This document shows, one piece after another, positions 36,043-43,719 of a stretch of 43,894 bases of DNA. This stretch comes from an uncultured Lachnospiraceae bacterium (GTDB lineage: Bacteria > Bacillota > Clostridia > Lachnospirales > Lachnospiraceae). Below the pieces are notes generated by a model. That model was not told where the DNA came from. It searched no databases and saw only the letters and a list, made by a program, of their open reading frames with translations. Each line of letters starts with the position of its first letter. The first letter of the stretch is position 1. The stretch lies in the NCBI GenBank assembly GCA_910588215.1, contig CAJUQJ010000033.1, forward strand, positions 1-43,894, given 5' to 3'. Position numbers and translations under genes: made by a program.

Positions 36043-37161
36043 TTATTGTGCCGGTACTACTTCCTCCGCCACGGGTTCACTTTCTGCCTGCACCGATGCC
36101 ACACCATTCTGATCCACCGTGTAATTTACACCGTCGATCGTCACCGTCACATTTCTCTGCAGTGCACCGTTCTCATCATGGTAATATGTATTGCCATCCG
36201 GTTTAGCGACAAGCCCCCTCTGCATAACTGCATTCTCGTCAAAATAATAGTCCACACCCTCGATCGTCACGTCCTCCCTCAGTGCGTGCCCATCTTTGGT
36301 CGCCAGAAAGTATCTACCGGTCTCATCTTCAAACCAACACCCCTTCTGCACAAACCCATTTTCATCCAGATGATACTTCCTGTCTTCCCAGTGCGCCCAG
36401 CAAGAACGCTGCATCCGGTAATTGGCATAGAAAACCTTCTGATCGCCGCGGGACGCAAAGCCGTCCGCCACGATAGCAGACGAATAATCCTTGAACTGAT
36501 AATTCATATCAACCCTGGTGGGAATCCCCGGCACGCTGCCGTGTGATGTGTTCTGCCAGAAGGAAGCTCCCTCATATTCCAGGGCATCTGCATACTGCGC
36601 TACCCATTTATCATATTTGATATTACCGATCTTGTTCTGAAACATATTCTTGCTGGAATAAACAACCGGGTAGTAGCCATGGGCCTCCACCGTAGAGCAG
36701 AATGTATTGATCAATGCCTGCAGCTGCTCCTGTGACATATTCTTATGACAAGGATCCTCTATGTCGTAAACTACAGGATAACTGACCGTATAATTCCCTA
36801 TCCACTGCATCAAAAGATCCGCTTCATTCTGCGCCTCTTCTACCGTAGTAGCATAAGAATACAGATATACCCCTGTCCTGAGGCCCGCCGCAGCGGCGCC
36901 CTGCATATTGGCATCGAAGTACGGATCCACACCTGAATTCGTGCTCCCTGCCTTCACAAAAACAAAACTGACTCCCGAAGAAGGAACCTGGCTCCAATCG
37001 ATTGCCAGATTATGCTTCGACACATCAATCCCTCTGGCAATGGAACTTCCGGCCCCGATCGCCTGTACCTGCTGCACCGGTGCAAGCATGATGGCACCTG
37101 CCATACAAACAGCCGCTAAACTCTTAAGACATCTTCCCAATTTTATTCTTTGATTCTTCAT
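36043..37161 (-). CDS. Secreted GH25 lysozyme with cell-wall-binding repeats
   Basis: 372 residues. A signal peptide (KNQRIKLGRCLKSLAAVCMAG then APVQQVQA) is followed by a GH25 muramidase domain: GIDVSKHN with the first catalytic Asp, FVFVKAGST, GVYLYSYA and VVYDIEDP with the Asp/Glu pair, and a final DMNYQF. The C-terminal 120 residues have short repeats (YHLDENGFVQKG, YYFDENAVMQRG, YYHDENGALQRN) like choline-binding/cell-wall-binding modules. It should cut the MurNAc-GlcNAc bond of peptidoglycan outside the cell, for remodelling or lysis of others. ATG 37161 with AAGGT 4 nt upstream is chosen over an ATG at 37206. Single gene with its own terminator. Confidence 0.9.
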   Translation of the reverse strand: MKNQRIKLGRCLKSLAAVCMAGAIMLAPVQQVQAIGAGSSIARGIDVSKHNLAIDWSQVPSSGVSFVFVKAGSTNSGVDPYFDANMQGAAAAGLRTGVYLYSYATTVEEAQNEADLLMQWIGNYTVSYPVVYDIEDPCHKNMSQEQLQALINTFCSTVEAHGYYPVVYSSKNMFQNKIGNIKYDKWVAQYADALEYEGASFWQNTSHGSVPGIPTRVDMNYQFKDYSSAIVADGFASRGDQKVFYANYRMQRSCWAHWEDRKYHLDENGFVQKGCWFEDETGRYFLATKDGHALREDVTIEGVDYYFDENAVMQRGLVAKPDGNTYYHDENGALQRNVTVTIDGVNYTVDQNGVASVQAESEPVAEEVVPAQ

Positions 37162-37503
37162 TCGTACCTTACACCCGTATTCCCACGAATCCGACAGCGC
37201 TCCCACATCATCCCGGGTACTCCGTCCATTCCTGATGAAAACAGGCTGCTCTCCTTTATCTCTTTATTTTGTCTCTTTGCTTTGTGGTGTAAATATTGCA
37301 AATTCATTACAATATATTACTTTTTTTAACATTCTTTTACAAATATATCATAATTAAGTGGAGATGTACAGCATAAATTGCGAACGTGAATAAGCGGAGC
37401 GATTTGCGCAATATGCCCATGCAAAAACAGAACGATACCTTGATCCTTGAATCCGCGTGTTAATTTGATCATAATTTAAAAGAAACGTAGCCAAAGGATA
37501 TAT
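37162..37503. other. Intergenic region, promoter of the lysozyme and 5' side of a decayed gene
   Basis: About 340 nt without a supported gene. It must contain the - strand promoter of the GH25 gene, but I cannot pick a convincing -10/-35 pair; TTGTAA and TTGCAA occur in the AT-rich stretch near 37290-37315. A short open frame on the - strand (37354-37614) looks like noise. Confidence 0.4.
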
Positions 37504-37935
37504 TTGCATATAAGGAGAAAGCGCGGAAATGAGAGGACATATAAAAACGCGACAAAGTTTGGCATGGTCATGCTGCTGCTTGGCATGATGACCGGATGTG
37601 GCGAGTGTGAACATGAGTATAATGACGAAGAAATTACAAAGGAAGCTACCTGCAGCGAAGAGGGAGAAAAGATTATCACATGTGAAAACTGTGGCTATTC
37701 CTATACGGAACCTATCCCGGTTCGGGATGATGAGGTCGTTGTAAGTGTTACGGATAAATCCAACCTACCTCAGGATGCCGATGCCTGTAGAAGGAGAATA
37801 TTGAAGTGTATACTCCTCCAGAACATGGTCCTGCAGCGGTAATACGATTATAAGACCGACTTTCTATATTTCCGGTCATGAAAGCGAGGTGACACCTTCA
37901 TTGACGACAAAGACAATGAAGCGGATGTAGTTTAA
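37504..37935 (+). pseudogene. Decayed secreted lipoprotein gene
   Basis: A lipoprotein signal is visible (GMVMLLLGMMTGCG, lipobox ending at Cys) followed by a Cys-containing C-E-C-E-H / C-E-N-C-G-Y segment. But the natural start AAGGAGAAAGCGCGGAA-ATG at 37529 is in another frame, and after about 37780 plausible coding moves between frames (ENIEVYTPPEHGPAAV; then DTFIDDKDNEADVV to 37935). At least two frameshifts are needed to read it through. A zinc-ribbon-like lipoprotein of unknown function is the likely ancestor. Confidence 0.55.
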
Positions 37936-38015
37936 AAATTTAGTTGAAAATTTTTCTAAAAATAACTTGTCATTTATTTGTAGTTATGCTATTATATAAC
38001 TCGGTTATTGACTGG

Positions 38016-38098
38016 GCCGGCGTGTCGGAATGGCAGACGAGGCAGACTCAAAATCTGTTGTGGGCAACCACGTATGGGTTCAAGTCCCATCGCCGGCA
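38016..38098 (+). tRNA. tRNA-Leu (anticodon CAA)
   Basis: A class II tRNA of 83 nt. The acceptor GCCGGCG (38016-38022) pairs with CGCCGGC ending before A38098. The anticodon stem GCAGA/TCTGT encloses CTCAAAA with CAA at 38049-38051. The long variable arm TGGGCAACCA and T-arm GGGTTCAAGTCCC are clear. CCA is not encoded. It lies at the edge of the AT-rich mosaic, a common integration target. Confidence 0.93.
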
Positions 38099-38265
38099 GT
38101 ATAAACTTCATTTGTGTCTAGCTGGTGTTCTGAAATCTTGCTAGAAATTAGAGCACCAATCAACAACAACACAGCTATAATAGAAATACTTGCCAAAATT
38201 TTTCTCTTGGTAATTTCAAAATCACCAAAATCAAATCCACTCTTTCTATAACTGCATCTATTCAT
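38080..38265 (-). CDS. Small membrane protein reading into the tRNA-Leu gene
   Basis: 61 residues with one membrane helix (ILASISIIAVLLLIGALI). It begins 2 nt after the lemA-fragment stop and its last residues, TAGDGT, are encoded by the 3' end of the tRNA-Leu gene on the opposite strand, so the C-terminus was probably created by recombination at the tRNA. No strong ribosome site is seen. It may be a truncated companion of LemA. Confidence 0.4.
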   Translation of the reverse strand: MNRCSYRKSGFDFGDFEITKRKILASISIIAVLLLIGALISSKISEHQLDTNEVYTAGDGT

Positions 38266-38267
38266 AT

Positions 38268-38651
38268 TTATTGTCCAAACAAATTCTGAGGCGCATCATA
38301 ATCCAAATATGTATAATCCCGGACTTCATAACCAAGCATATTCAAAAACATTCTTGTTGGAAACTTGCGAACATATCTGTTGTACTCTTTGATCGTTTTA
38401 TTATAATTACTTCTATATTTCGCAATCAGATTTTCGGTCATTGCCAATTCATTCATAAGCTGCTTATAATTCTCATTTGACTTCAACTCTGGATATGCTT
38501 CTAAAACTGCTGTAATAGCTGTTGTCACAGTTTCAGATTCATGCTTGTCATACTGCTTTACACAATCTGCAAGGTTGTACACCAAATCTACTCTCCGTTT
38601 CTCCTGAACTTTAATATCCGACTGTGCTGTATTTACCTGTTCTTCTTTTCT
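38268..38651 (-). pseudogene. lemA: LemA family protein, N-terminus missing
   Basis: The frame from 38651 down to 38268 encodes the LemA core: QVNTAQSDIKVQEKRRVDLV, then LADCVKQYDKHES, ELKSNENYKQLMNELAMTE, YNKTIKEYNRYVRKFPT. Normal LemA proteins have an N-terminal membrane helix before this; here an in-frame stop lies just upstream and there is no ATG, only late GTG 38585 or TTG. The missing 5' end coincides with a 13-bp repeat (38670-38682) next to the orphan gene. So it is a truncated remnant. Confidence 0.7.
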
Positions 38652-38689
38652 CCTTTTTTGACTTTATTTAAAATCATTTAGAAAAAGTA

Positions 38690-38732
38690 TTGACAGCAGC
38701 ATTTACACGTATTATAATTACACGTATAATAA
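38690..38732 (+). promoter_or_regulatory. Strong promoter with tandem 15-bp operator repeats
   Basis: TTGACA (38690-38695), 17 nt, TATAAT (38713-38718): a consensus pair. TTACACGTATTATAA (38703-38717) and TTACACGTATAATAA (38718-38732) are adjacent 15-mers differing at one base and cover the -10, as expected for a repressor-controlled promoter. Confidence 0.7.
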
Positions 38733-38749
38733 ATGATTGGAGGTATAAT

Positions 38750-39151
38750 ATGTTTACTTATGTTGATTTCTGTAACTCGTTTGCTTTTAAAAATTGTGCT
38801 GGGAATACTGATGCTCAAAATGTTTTCGATTTCTTATGTAGACCTGAAACCATCCATAATATGATGGTATTCACAAACTTAGAATTACCAGCTATCAGTG
38901 GAGTTGCAAAAGACTTGGAAAATATGTTTGCTAATGCGCCACTTTTTCCATTAACGGATCCTCAAAACCGGCAAATTGTCGGACGGATGGTGAAATTTAT
39001 CCTAGAACATTTTGGATATAAGCCTTTAGCTGGTGGTCTTGATGAGCGAGCAAGATTGCGCAATTTTTCAGAAGCAAAACTTTTTAAAACAGCGAGCGTT
39101 TATGAGTTAAAAAATACGCCTTCCAACTCCATTGTAATGAAAATCATTTAG
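38750..39151 (+). CDS. Orphan 133-residue protein, unknown function
   Basis: I do not recognise this family. It starts at ATG 38750 with GGAGG 6 nt upstream, behind a consensus promoter with tandem operators. The protein is soluble, with no signal or membrane segment; it begins MFTYVDFCNSFAFKNC and has a basic C-terminal part (DERARLRNFSEAKLFKTASVYEL). The last codons and stop lie in the 13-bp sequence AAAATCATTTAGA, which is repeated at 38670-38682, upstream of the promoter. It sits between a truncated lemA and a ParB-like remnant, so it is an intact gene in decayed surroundings. A toxin/antitoxin or mobile-element accessory gene is possible, but nothing in the sequence proves it. Confidence 0.6.
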   Translation: MFTYVDFCNSFAFKNCAGNTDAQNVFDFLCRPETIHNMMVFTNLELPAISGVAKDLENMFANAPLFPLTDPQNRQIVGRMVKFILEHFGYKPLAGGLDERARLRNFSEAKLFKTASVYELKNTPSNSIVMKII

Positions 39152-39179
39152 ATTTCATCATCAGAACAAAATATAGATT

Positions 39180-39394
39180 CTAATCTCTTACAATGATTTT
39201 TACGTAGTTTTGCAATGATCGCTGATAGGATTCATCAATATGTAGTTCATCAAGCGGTTATTGCAAATACCTTTCCTCCAACAGGAATTGCCCCGGCAAG
39301 AATATTCAATGCCATTCTGCGGCTTTCCAAGTTATCCTTATGCCCTCTGTTTAATTTCTTTGTTGTTCGTAGTAACATTTTTGGTCTGTTTCAT
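39180..39394 (-). pseudogene. ParB-like N-terminal domain remnant
   Basis: ATG 39394 has GGAG 6 nt upstream and starts MKQTKNVTTNNKEIKQR, then stops; the reading resumes in a second frame (NLESRRMALNILAGAIPVGG) and a third (PLDELHIDESYQRSLQNYV, then KIIVRD and a stop at 39180). PLDELHIDESYQR with K-x-IV-x-D resembles ParB/Srx-type domains. Two frameshifts and an early stop mark it as dead. Such genes are usual on plasmids and mobile elements. Confidence 0.5.
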
Positions 39395-39428
39395 AATCAT
39401 CTCCTTTTCCTTTTGATTTGTTTGTATC

Positions 39429-40034
39429 CTACAATTCTTCTGCCTTAAAGGTATTATATCCTTCATAATAATAGCTTACATCAATACCTTTCATATATAC
39501 TTCCCTATCATCTATCCAATCTATCAATGCGTTCTTCAGTAAGACCTTAATTTCTACATCCTTAATTGGGCTTCTTTCCATTGCAAGCAAATAGTCTTCT
39601 TTGTCAACTCTGTTCCAGTCTACTACTAGCTTTAATTCCTTTTTAAGAATCAAATCTAACCATATGCGTGCACTTCTCCCATTCCCCTCCCTAAAAGGAT
39701 GCGCTACATTCATTTCCACATATTTTTCAATTATCTCATCAAATGTTGATTGAGGCATATCATCAATGTGCTTTAATGCAGACTCCAGATACATTACAGG
39801 AGCAAATCTAAAATTTCCTTCTGCAATATTTACTGTTCTTATTTTTCCAGCAAAATCATATAGCTCATCAAACAGAAAATAATGAATTTTAGCAAGTCCA
39901 GAAAATTTTCCAATTTCAAAATCTTCAACAATGTTGCTTTCATATAACCTTATGGCCTTAGTCTTACTTATTTTCTCTTCTACTCTCGCAAGTTCTGCTG
40001 AATTATTAATGCCTAATTTATTTTCCAAAGCCAT
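39429..40034 (-). CDS. Fic protein, probable self-inhibited (class III-type) AMP transferase
   Basis: 201 residues. The Fic motif H112-PFREGNGR-120 is complete, with the flap region FAGKIRTVNI near 61-70. Fic enzymes transfer AMP (or other nucleotide parts) to protein hydroxyls. The C-terminal SYYYEG (187-192) fits the inhibitory (S/T)xxxE(G/N) motif, whose Glu blocks ATP binding; at the C-terminus it marks class III enzymes such as NmFic. GGAGG precedes ATG 40034 by 6 nt. The neighbour 59 nt upstream is a HicB-like fragment and not a classical FicA antitoxin, which agrees with internal inhibition. The protein target is unknown. Confidence 0.88.
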   Translation of the reverse strand: MALENKLGINNSAELARVEEKISKTKAIRLYESNIVEDFEIGKFSGLAKIHYFLFDELYDFAGKIRTVNIAEGNFRFAPVMYLESALKHIDDMPQSTFDEIIEKYVEMNVAHPFREGNGRSARIWLDLILKKELKLVVDWNRVDKEDYLLAMERSPIKDVEIKVLLKNALIDWIDDREVYMKGIDVSYYYEGYNTFKAEEL

Positions 40035-40093
40035 AACTATCCTCCATAAATCTATTATTTCAACTGTAAATAATACCTTAGTCTTTCAGCCTC

Positions 40094-40297
40094 CTACACT
40101 CTGACCATATTCCCAATAGCTTCCTCAACAGCAACATTTAATCTTTTCCCATGTTCCATCGCATATGCAGCAATATTTCGATGTAGTTCTGGACTGATCT
40201 TGACACTAAATGTTCCCTTGTATGTCAGTTCCGATTCTACATTTCGTTCCTTACAGTCTGCTAAGTATTCACCAATAACATTCTGAAAATCCTGCAT
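40094..40297 (-). pseudogene. HicB-type antitoxin C-terminal fragment
   Basis: 67 residues: a HicB-type C-terminus with EYLADCKERN, YKGTFSVKISPELHRNIAAYA and AVEEAIGNMV, a ribbon-helix-helix DNA-binding end. The N-terminal HicB domain is absent and no ribosome site precedes the ATG; the homology stops where IS110 sequence begins (about 40315). No HicA toxin is nearby. Probably cut by the IS. Confidence 0.6.
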
Positions 40298-40314
40298 GAT
40301 CTTGTTGCCGGTAG

Positions 40315-40931
40315 CTTTATGCCCCTGCTGACATCCGCCAGTTCCGTGACCTTATGCATTACCGTTTCAAACTGACCTGCTTTAGATCAAGTAAAAAGAA
40401 CCGCTTGCAGAACCGTCTCACGGTTTCCAATATCCAGTTGGGAAACGTTGTTTCGGACACCTTCGGCAAATCTGCTCAAGCGATACTGGATAAGATCTTG
40501 GAAAATCCCGCAAATACTTCTTTTGACCTTGCACCCCTTATTTTCAAAGGCTTGAATAGAAACTTCCTGAGTTGCACGATGCCATCGATGGCTATATCAC
40601 GCCGGAACAGGCCATTAAGCTTAAGGTGATCAAAGACCACTTTGAAGACCTTAATGAAAGTGCAGGGAAGAAAAAATCTGTCCGGGTCTCCAAAGCCGGA
40701 TGCTACATCAAGCCGCTGCTCGTGCAGTGTGCCAATGCTGTTGTTACCAGCAAAAAGCATCCTGAGATTCGCAACCGCTATCTCCGTCTCAAAAAGCGTC
40801 GCGGTCACAAGAAAGCAATCATTGCCATAGCAAGAATGCTTCTTACCGCATTATACTTCCATTATACTACTTTTTATCTCCAATTAACAGAACTGAAAAG
40901 GTACTTTTCAAAAACTATACCGATAACGTAA
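40315..40931 (+). pseudogene. IS110-family transposase remnant
   Basis: Reading from 40315: APADIRQFRDLMHYRFKLT and later TVSNIQLGNVVSDTFGKSAQ, then a frameshift near 40565, LPELHDAIDGYITPEQAIKLKV, and a jump to NESAGKKKSVRVSKAGCYIKP and RYLRLKKRRGHKKAIIAIARM, the IS110 C-terminal domain. The N-terminal DEDD catalytic part and the piece between DHFEDL and NESAG are missing. After about 40860 the similarity fades. It is a deleted, non-functional copy. Confidence 0.8.
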
Positions 40932-41114
40932 TAACTTTTTCTTATTATCATAGTTGATACGATATACTTTTCTTTCCAAATATTTTGCAACGCACTTATC
41001 AAATTCCTCTTTTGGACTCTCGCACATACATCCACAGAAAATACTCTTTAAATCAGCAAATATCTATATACCCATTCCTCCACTAATTACTGATAATATG
41101 TTTTTAAGTTCCAT
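40908..41114 (-). pseudogene. Small unknown gene with an in-frame amber codon
   Basis: From ATG 41114 (GGCGGAAATAGG just before it) a 69-codon frame reads MELKNILSVISGGMGI, TAG (41066-41064), then IFADLKSIFCGCMCESPKEE, FDKCVAKYLERKVYRINY and a stop. The Cys-rich middle and basic tail look coding, but I do not recognise the family. It may be a dead gene in IS debris or chance. Confidence 0.25.
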
Positions 41115-41193
41115 CCTATTTCCGCCAATCTCCTGTCTTGAAATGCGAATTTTAAGGCTTCACAAATCACTTCTATTTATAATGTTACTTAAG

Positions 41194-41305
41194 GAAACGG
41201 TCGAATTATCGTACTACCTGTGCCCGGAGCATAAGATATCCTTTGATGGCTTTGTTCACTATGACGGGCGCCGTTTTGGCGTTCCTTACTGGTATACCGG
41301 AAAAA
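41194..41305 (+). pseudogene. IS21-type transposase (IstA) fragment
   Basis: ETVELSYYLCPEHKISFDGF followed by VHYDGRRFGVPYWYTGKTC resembles the C-terminal beta domain of IstA-type transposases. It covers about 37 residues; both sides are unrelated, so it is a small remnant. Confidence 0.5.
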
Positions 41306-41458
41306 CCTGCCCGCATTGTCCGCCCTCTCATATTTCTGGTCTAACATTCCTTATGCAGCAATTCTCATCCCTCAGTCTTACTGCTCACACTGATCTTTAG
41401 ATGTAGGACGGATTTTGCGGACATTCAAAATAAAAAAAGAATGTGGAGGTAACAGACA

Positions 41459-41749
41459 ATGGCAAAGACGATTTTTGCGGAACTGGGCGGCAAATACGAA
41501 CGGCAAGGAGATTATTTAATACCATGCTTAACTGTACCCGCCGAAGAAAAACAGGCGATAGGCACATGGGGACAGCGGCATCTGGACTATCTGAAGCAGT
41601 ATCGCAAGGTTACATACACCAATCTTCTCACAAGCGGCAGGCTGAATACATACCTTGCCGACATTGACAGACAGGCGCAGGAACGCTTTGAAAGGCTCTG
41701 TCGTTGTTCTTTTCGGGGAATTCTGTTTAAACAATGTGAAACCGCTTAA
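41459..41749 (+). pseudogene. tnpV: TnpV transposon protein, C-terminus replaced
   Basis: 96 residues from ATG 41459 (GGAGG about 9 nt before). The first 79 match TnpV: AELGGKYERQGDYLIPCLTV, GTWGQRHLDYLKQY, VTYTNLLTSGRLNTYLADI, DRQAQERFERL. After that the protein changes to CRCSFRGILFKQCETA, where intact TnpV has about 40 more residues, so a recombination joined it to other DNA. TnpV is an accessory protein of Clostridia transposons. Confidence 0.75.
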
Positions 41750-41815
41750 AACAAGAGATTTAATATATGTATTTAGGAAATAAAAATATGAAAGTCCCTT
41801 TTTTCGGGAATACAC

Positions 41816-41846
41816 TTGACTTTAACGCAACGTAATAGTTTATAAT
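41816..41846 (+). promoter_or_regulatory. MerR-type promoter with 19-bp spacer
   Basis: TTGACT (41816-41821) and TATAAT (41841-41846) are 19 nt apart, too long for ordinary sigma-70 use but standard for MerR-family activation. The spacer holds an imperfect dyad, CTTTAACG / CGTAATAG around CAA. It lies 33 nt before the metalloprotease gene, whose partner is a MerR regulator. Confidence 0.7.
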
Positions 41847-41879
41847 CATAAAAAAATTAGAGCGGAAGGATGATATAAT

Positions 41880-42791
41880 ATGAATGTAAATGCAATTCGT
41901 TCAGACGGTATATACGCCAAAATTATGAAAGCTCCGTTTGATAAGAAAGACGATATTTATCGTTATGAGATGATGATGCCTTTTGAAAAAAAATTGGCTT
42001 GCTACAGTATACCGCTGAAAGCAACTACACCAAATGGATATGACGTGATAATGGCAAGTGGAATGCTTGGTCATATTATGCCAACAAAAGTGGATGAAAC
42101 TCAACGGGATAATATTGAACGTATATCTTCGGATAGTCTTTGGCTTGATTGTAAACAGTCAATCCAAAGGTCGTTAGAATGTTTTTCTAAAGCAGGAGTT
42201 GAACTGCCTGTTCAAGAGTATTTGTTTACCATTCTGTTGGCTAATGCTGAAAGTCCTTATACCATTATGAATGAGGGTTATTGCGGGGACGGGGGCATCC
42301 CAGGATATATTATGGCTTGGCTAATCCCTAACGATTATACAATAGAGCATCTTCCAGTTGCGCTTGCACATGAAACTAATCATAATGTGCGTTTCCAGTT
42401 TATTCAATGGAAAAATGATATTACGCTCGGAGAAATGATGGTCAGTGAGGGGCTTGCAGAAAACTTTGCCACATATTTGTATGGAGAAGATAAGGCAGGA
42501 CCGTGGGTTAAAAAAACAGATACGAAAATGCTAAATGAATATATCAAACCAATTATTTATGACGGACTGGATGTGCAGGGGCTTGAAAATCTCAATGCTT
42601 ATTTATATGGCGATGAAATGGCGGCTTTACAAAACTATCCCCCTGTTGGGCTGCCTTATTGTGCAGGATATGCCTGCGGCTATTATTTTGTGAAGCATTT
42701 CTTAAAAAAAACTGGTAAAAGTATAATTGAAGCGACACTCTTACCTGCAAAAGAAATTTTAGATGCTGCGGAGGATTTTTGGAATGACTAA
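41880..42791 (+). CDS. DUF2268-type predicted zinc metalloprotease
   Basis: 303 residues, no signal peptide. The zinc motif is H164-E-T-N-H168 with a likely third ligand E190 in SEGLAENFATYLYG, a gluzincin-like arrangement known from DUF2268. The rest is ordinary soluble sequence. It heads a two-gene operon with a MerR regulator that overlaps its end by 8 nt, and the promoter has the 19-bp MerR spacer, so the protein is likely induced by whatever ligand the regulator binds. Substrate and role (drug or peptide inactivation, for example) are unknown. GCGGAAGGA precedes ATG 41880. It is intact, unlike most genes around it. Confidence 0.75.
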   Translation: MNVNAIRSDGIYAKIMKAPFDKKDDIYRYEMMMPFEKKLACYSIPLKATTPNGYDVIMASGMLGHIMPTKVDETQRDNIERISSDSLWLDCKQSIQRSLECFSKAGVELPVQEYLFTILLANAESPYTIMNEGYCGDGGIPGYIMAWLIPNDYTIEHLPVALAHETNHNVRFQFIQWKNDITLGEMMVSEGLAENFATYLYGEDKAGPWVKKTDTKMLNEYIKPIIYDGLDVQGLENLNAYLYGDEMAALQNYPPVGLPYCAGYACGYYFVKHFLKKTGKSIIEATLLPAKEILDAAEDFWND

Positions 42792-43533
42792 AAAAACCAT
42801 GTCTGTCCATGAAGTTGCTAAATTGACTGGTATCACTGCTCGCACACTTCATTATTATGATGAAATTGGGATTTTGAAACCTACGAGATTAACTGAAGCG
42901 GGCTATCGAATGTATGACGATACAGCACTTAGCCGGTTGCAAAGTATTTTATTGTTCCGTGAGTTAGAATTTCCTTTAAAGGAAATTAAAGCAATTCTTG
43001 ACAGCCCTAACTTTGACGCATCAGAAGCTATTTCTCAACAAATTGAGCTGTTAGAATTAAAATGTAAACATATAGCGGAACTTATTACCTTTGCCCGTGA
43101 AATTCAAAACAAGGGAACAACGGCAATGAATTTTGAGGTTTTCGGCAAAAGCGAGATTGAAAAGTATGAAGCGGAAATCAAAGCAAAGTGGGGCAATACC
43201 AAAGAGTATCAAGATTACAGGCAAAAGGATATTGCCCGAAACGGAGGTAGTTATAGCAAGATTGCAAACGAACTGTTGAAAATATTTTCTGAATTAGGAA
43301 AATTAAAGCATTTAACACCTAATGCTGATGAAGTACAAAACGGAATCGCTGCAATACAGAATTTTATAACTGATAATTATTATGAATGCACCAATAAAGT
43401 GCTTAGTGGATTGGGTGAAATGTATGTAGGTGATGAACGCTTTAGGAACAATATTGATAACGCAGGCGGTGATGGAACTGCTGATTTTGTCAAACAGGCT
43501 ATTGTTGTATATTGCAGTAAAAGAAAGGTGTAA
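42784..43533 (+). CDS. MerR-family regulator with TipAS-like ligand domain
   Basis: 249 residues from ATG 42784 (GGAGG about 9 nt upstream); an upstream in-frame ATG at 42763 is less likely. The N-terminus is a MerR winged helix: SVHEVAKLTGITARTLHYYDE, IGILKPTRLTEAGYRMYDD, then the dimer helix. The C-terminal 110 residues resemble the TipA antibiotic-binding domain (KYEAEIKAKWGNTKEYQDY, FITDNYYECTNKVLSGLGEMY). It probably activates its own operon at the 19-bp-spacer promoter when bound to a drug-like ligand. It overlaps the end of the metalloprotease gene. Confidence 0.88.
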   Translation: MTKKTMSVHEVAKLTGITARTLHYYDEIGILKPTRLTEAGYRMYDDTALSRLQSILLFRELEFPLKEIKAILDSPNFDASEAISQQIELLELKCKHIAELITFAREIQNKGTTAMNFEVFGKSEIEKYEAEIKAKWGNTKEYQDYRQKDIARNGGSYSKIANELLKIFSELGKLKHLTPNADEVQNGIAAIQNFITDNYYECTNKVLSGLGEMYVGDERFRNNIDNAGGDGTADFVKQAIVVYCSKRKV

Positions 43534-43539
43534 TTAATT

Positions 43540-43719
43540 GTGACGGAATGGATACGCTGTCCTGTTTGCGGAAATAAGACCCGTAACAAAATTAGCGAAG
43601 AAATGATTTTGAAAAACTATCCTCTCTATTGCCCGAAATGCAGACAGGAAACATTGATTGAAGCAAAAAATTTACAGGTAACGGTTATTGAAAGGCTTGA
43701 TGTGAAAACGCAGAACTAA
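43540..43719 (+). CDS. Cysteine-rich KTR protein
   Basis: 59 residues starting at GTG 43540, with AAAGGTG about 10 nt upstream and only 6 nt after the MerR stop. It has two C-x2-C pairs (CPVC and CPKC) that would bind zinc, and the motif CGNKTRNKI, the cysteine-rich KTR family seen on conjugative and mobilisable elements. The biochemical role is unknown; nucleic-acid binding is a guess from the zinc-ribbon pattern. Likely the third gene of the MerR operon. Confidence 0.7.
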   Translation: MTEWIRCPVCGNKTRNKISEEMILKNYPLYCPKCRQETLIEAKNLQVTVIERLDVKTQN

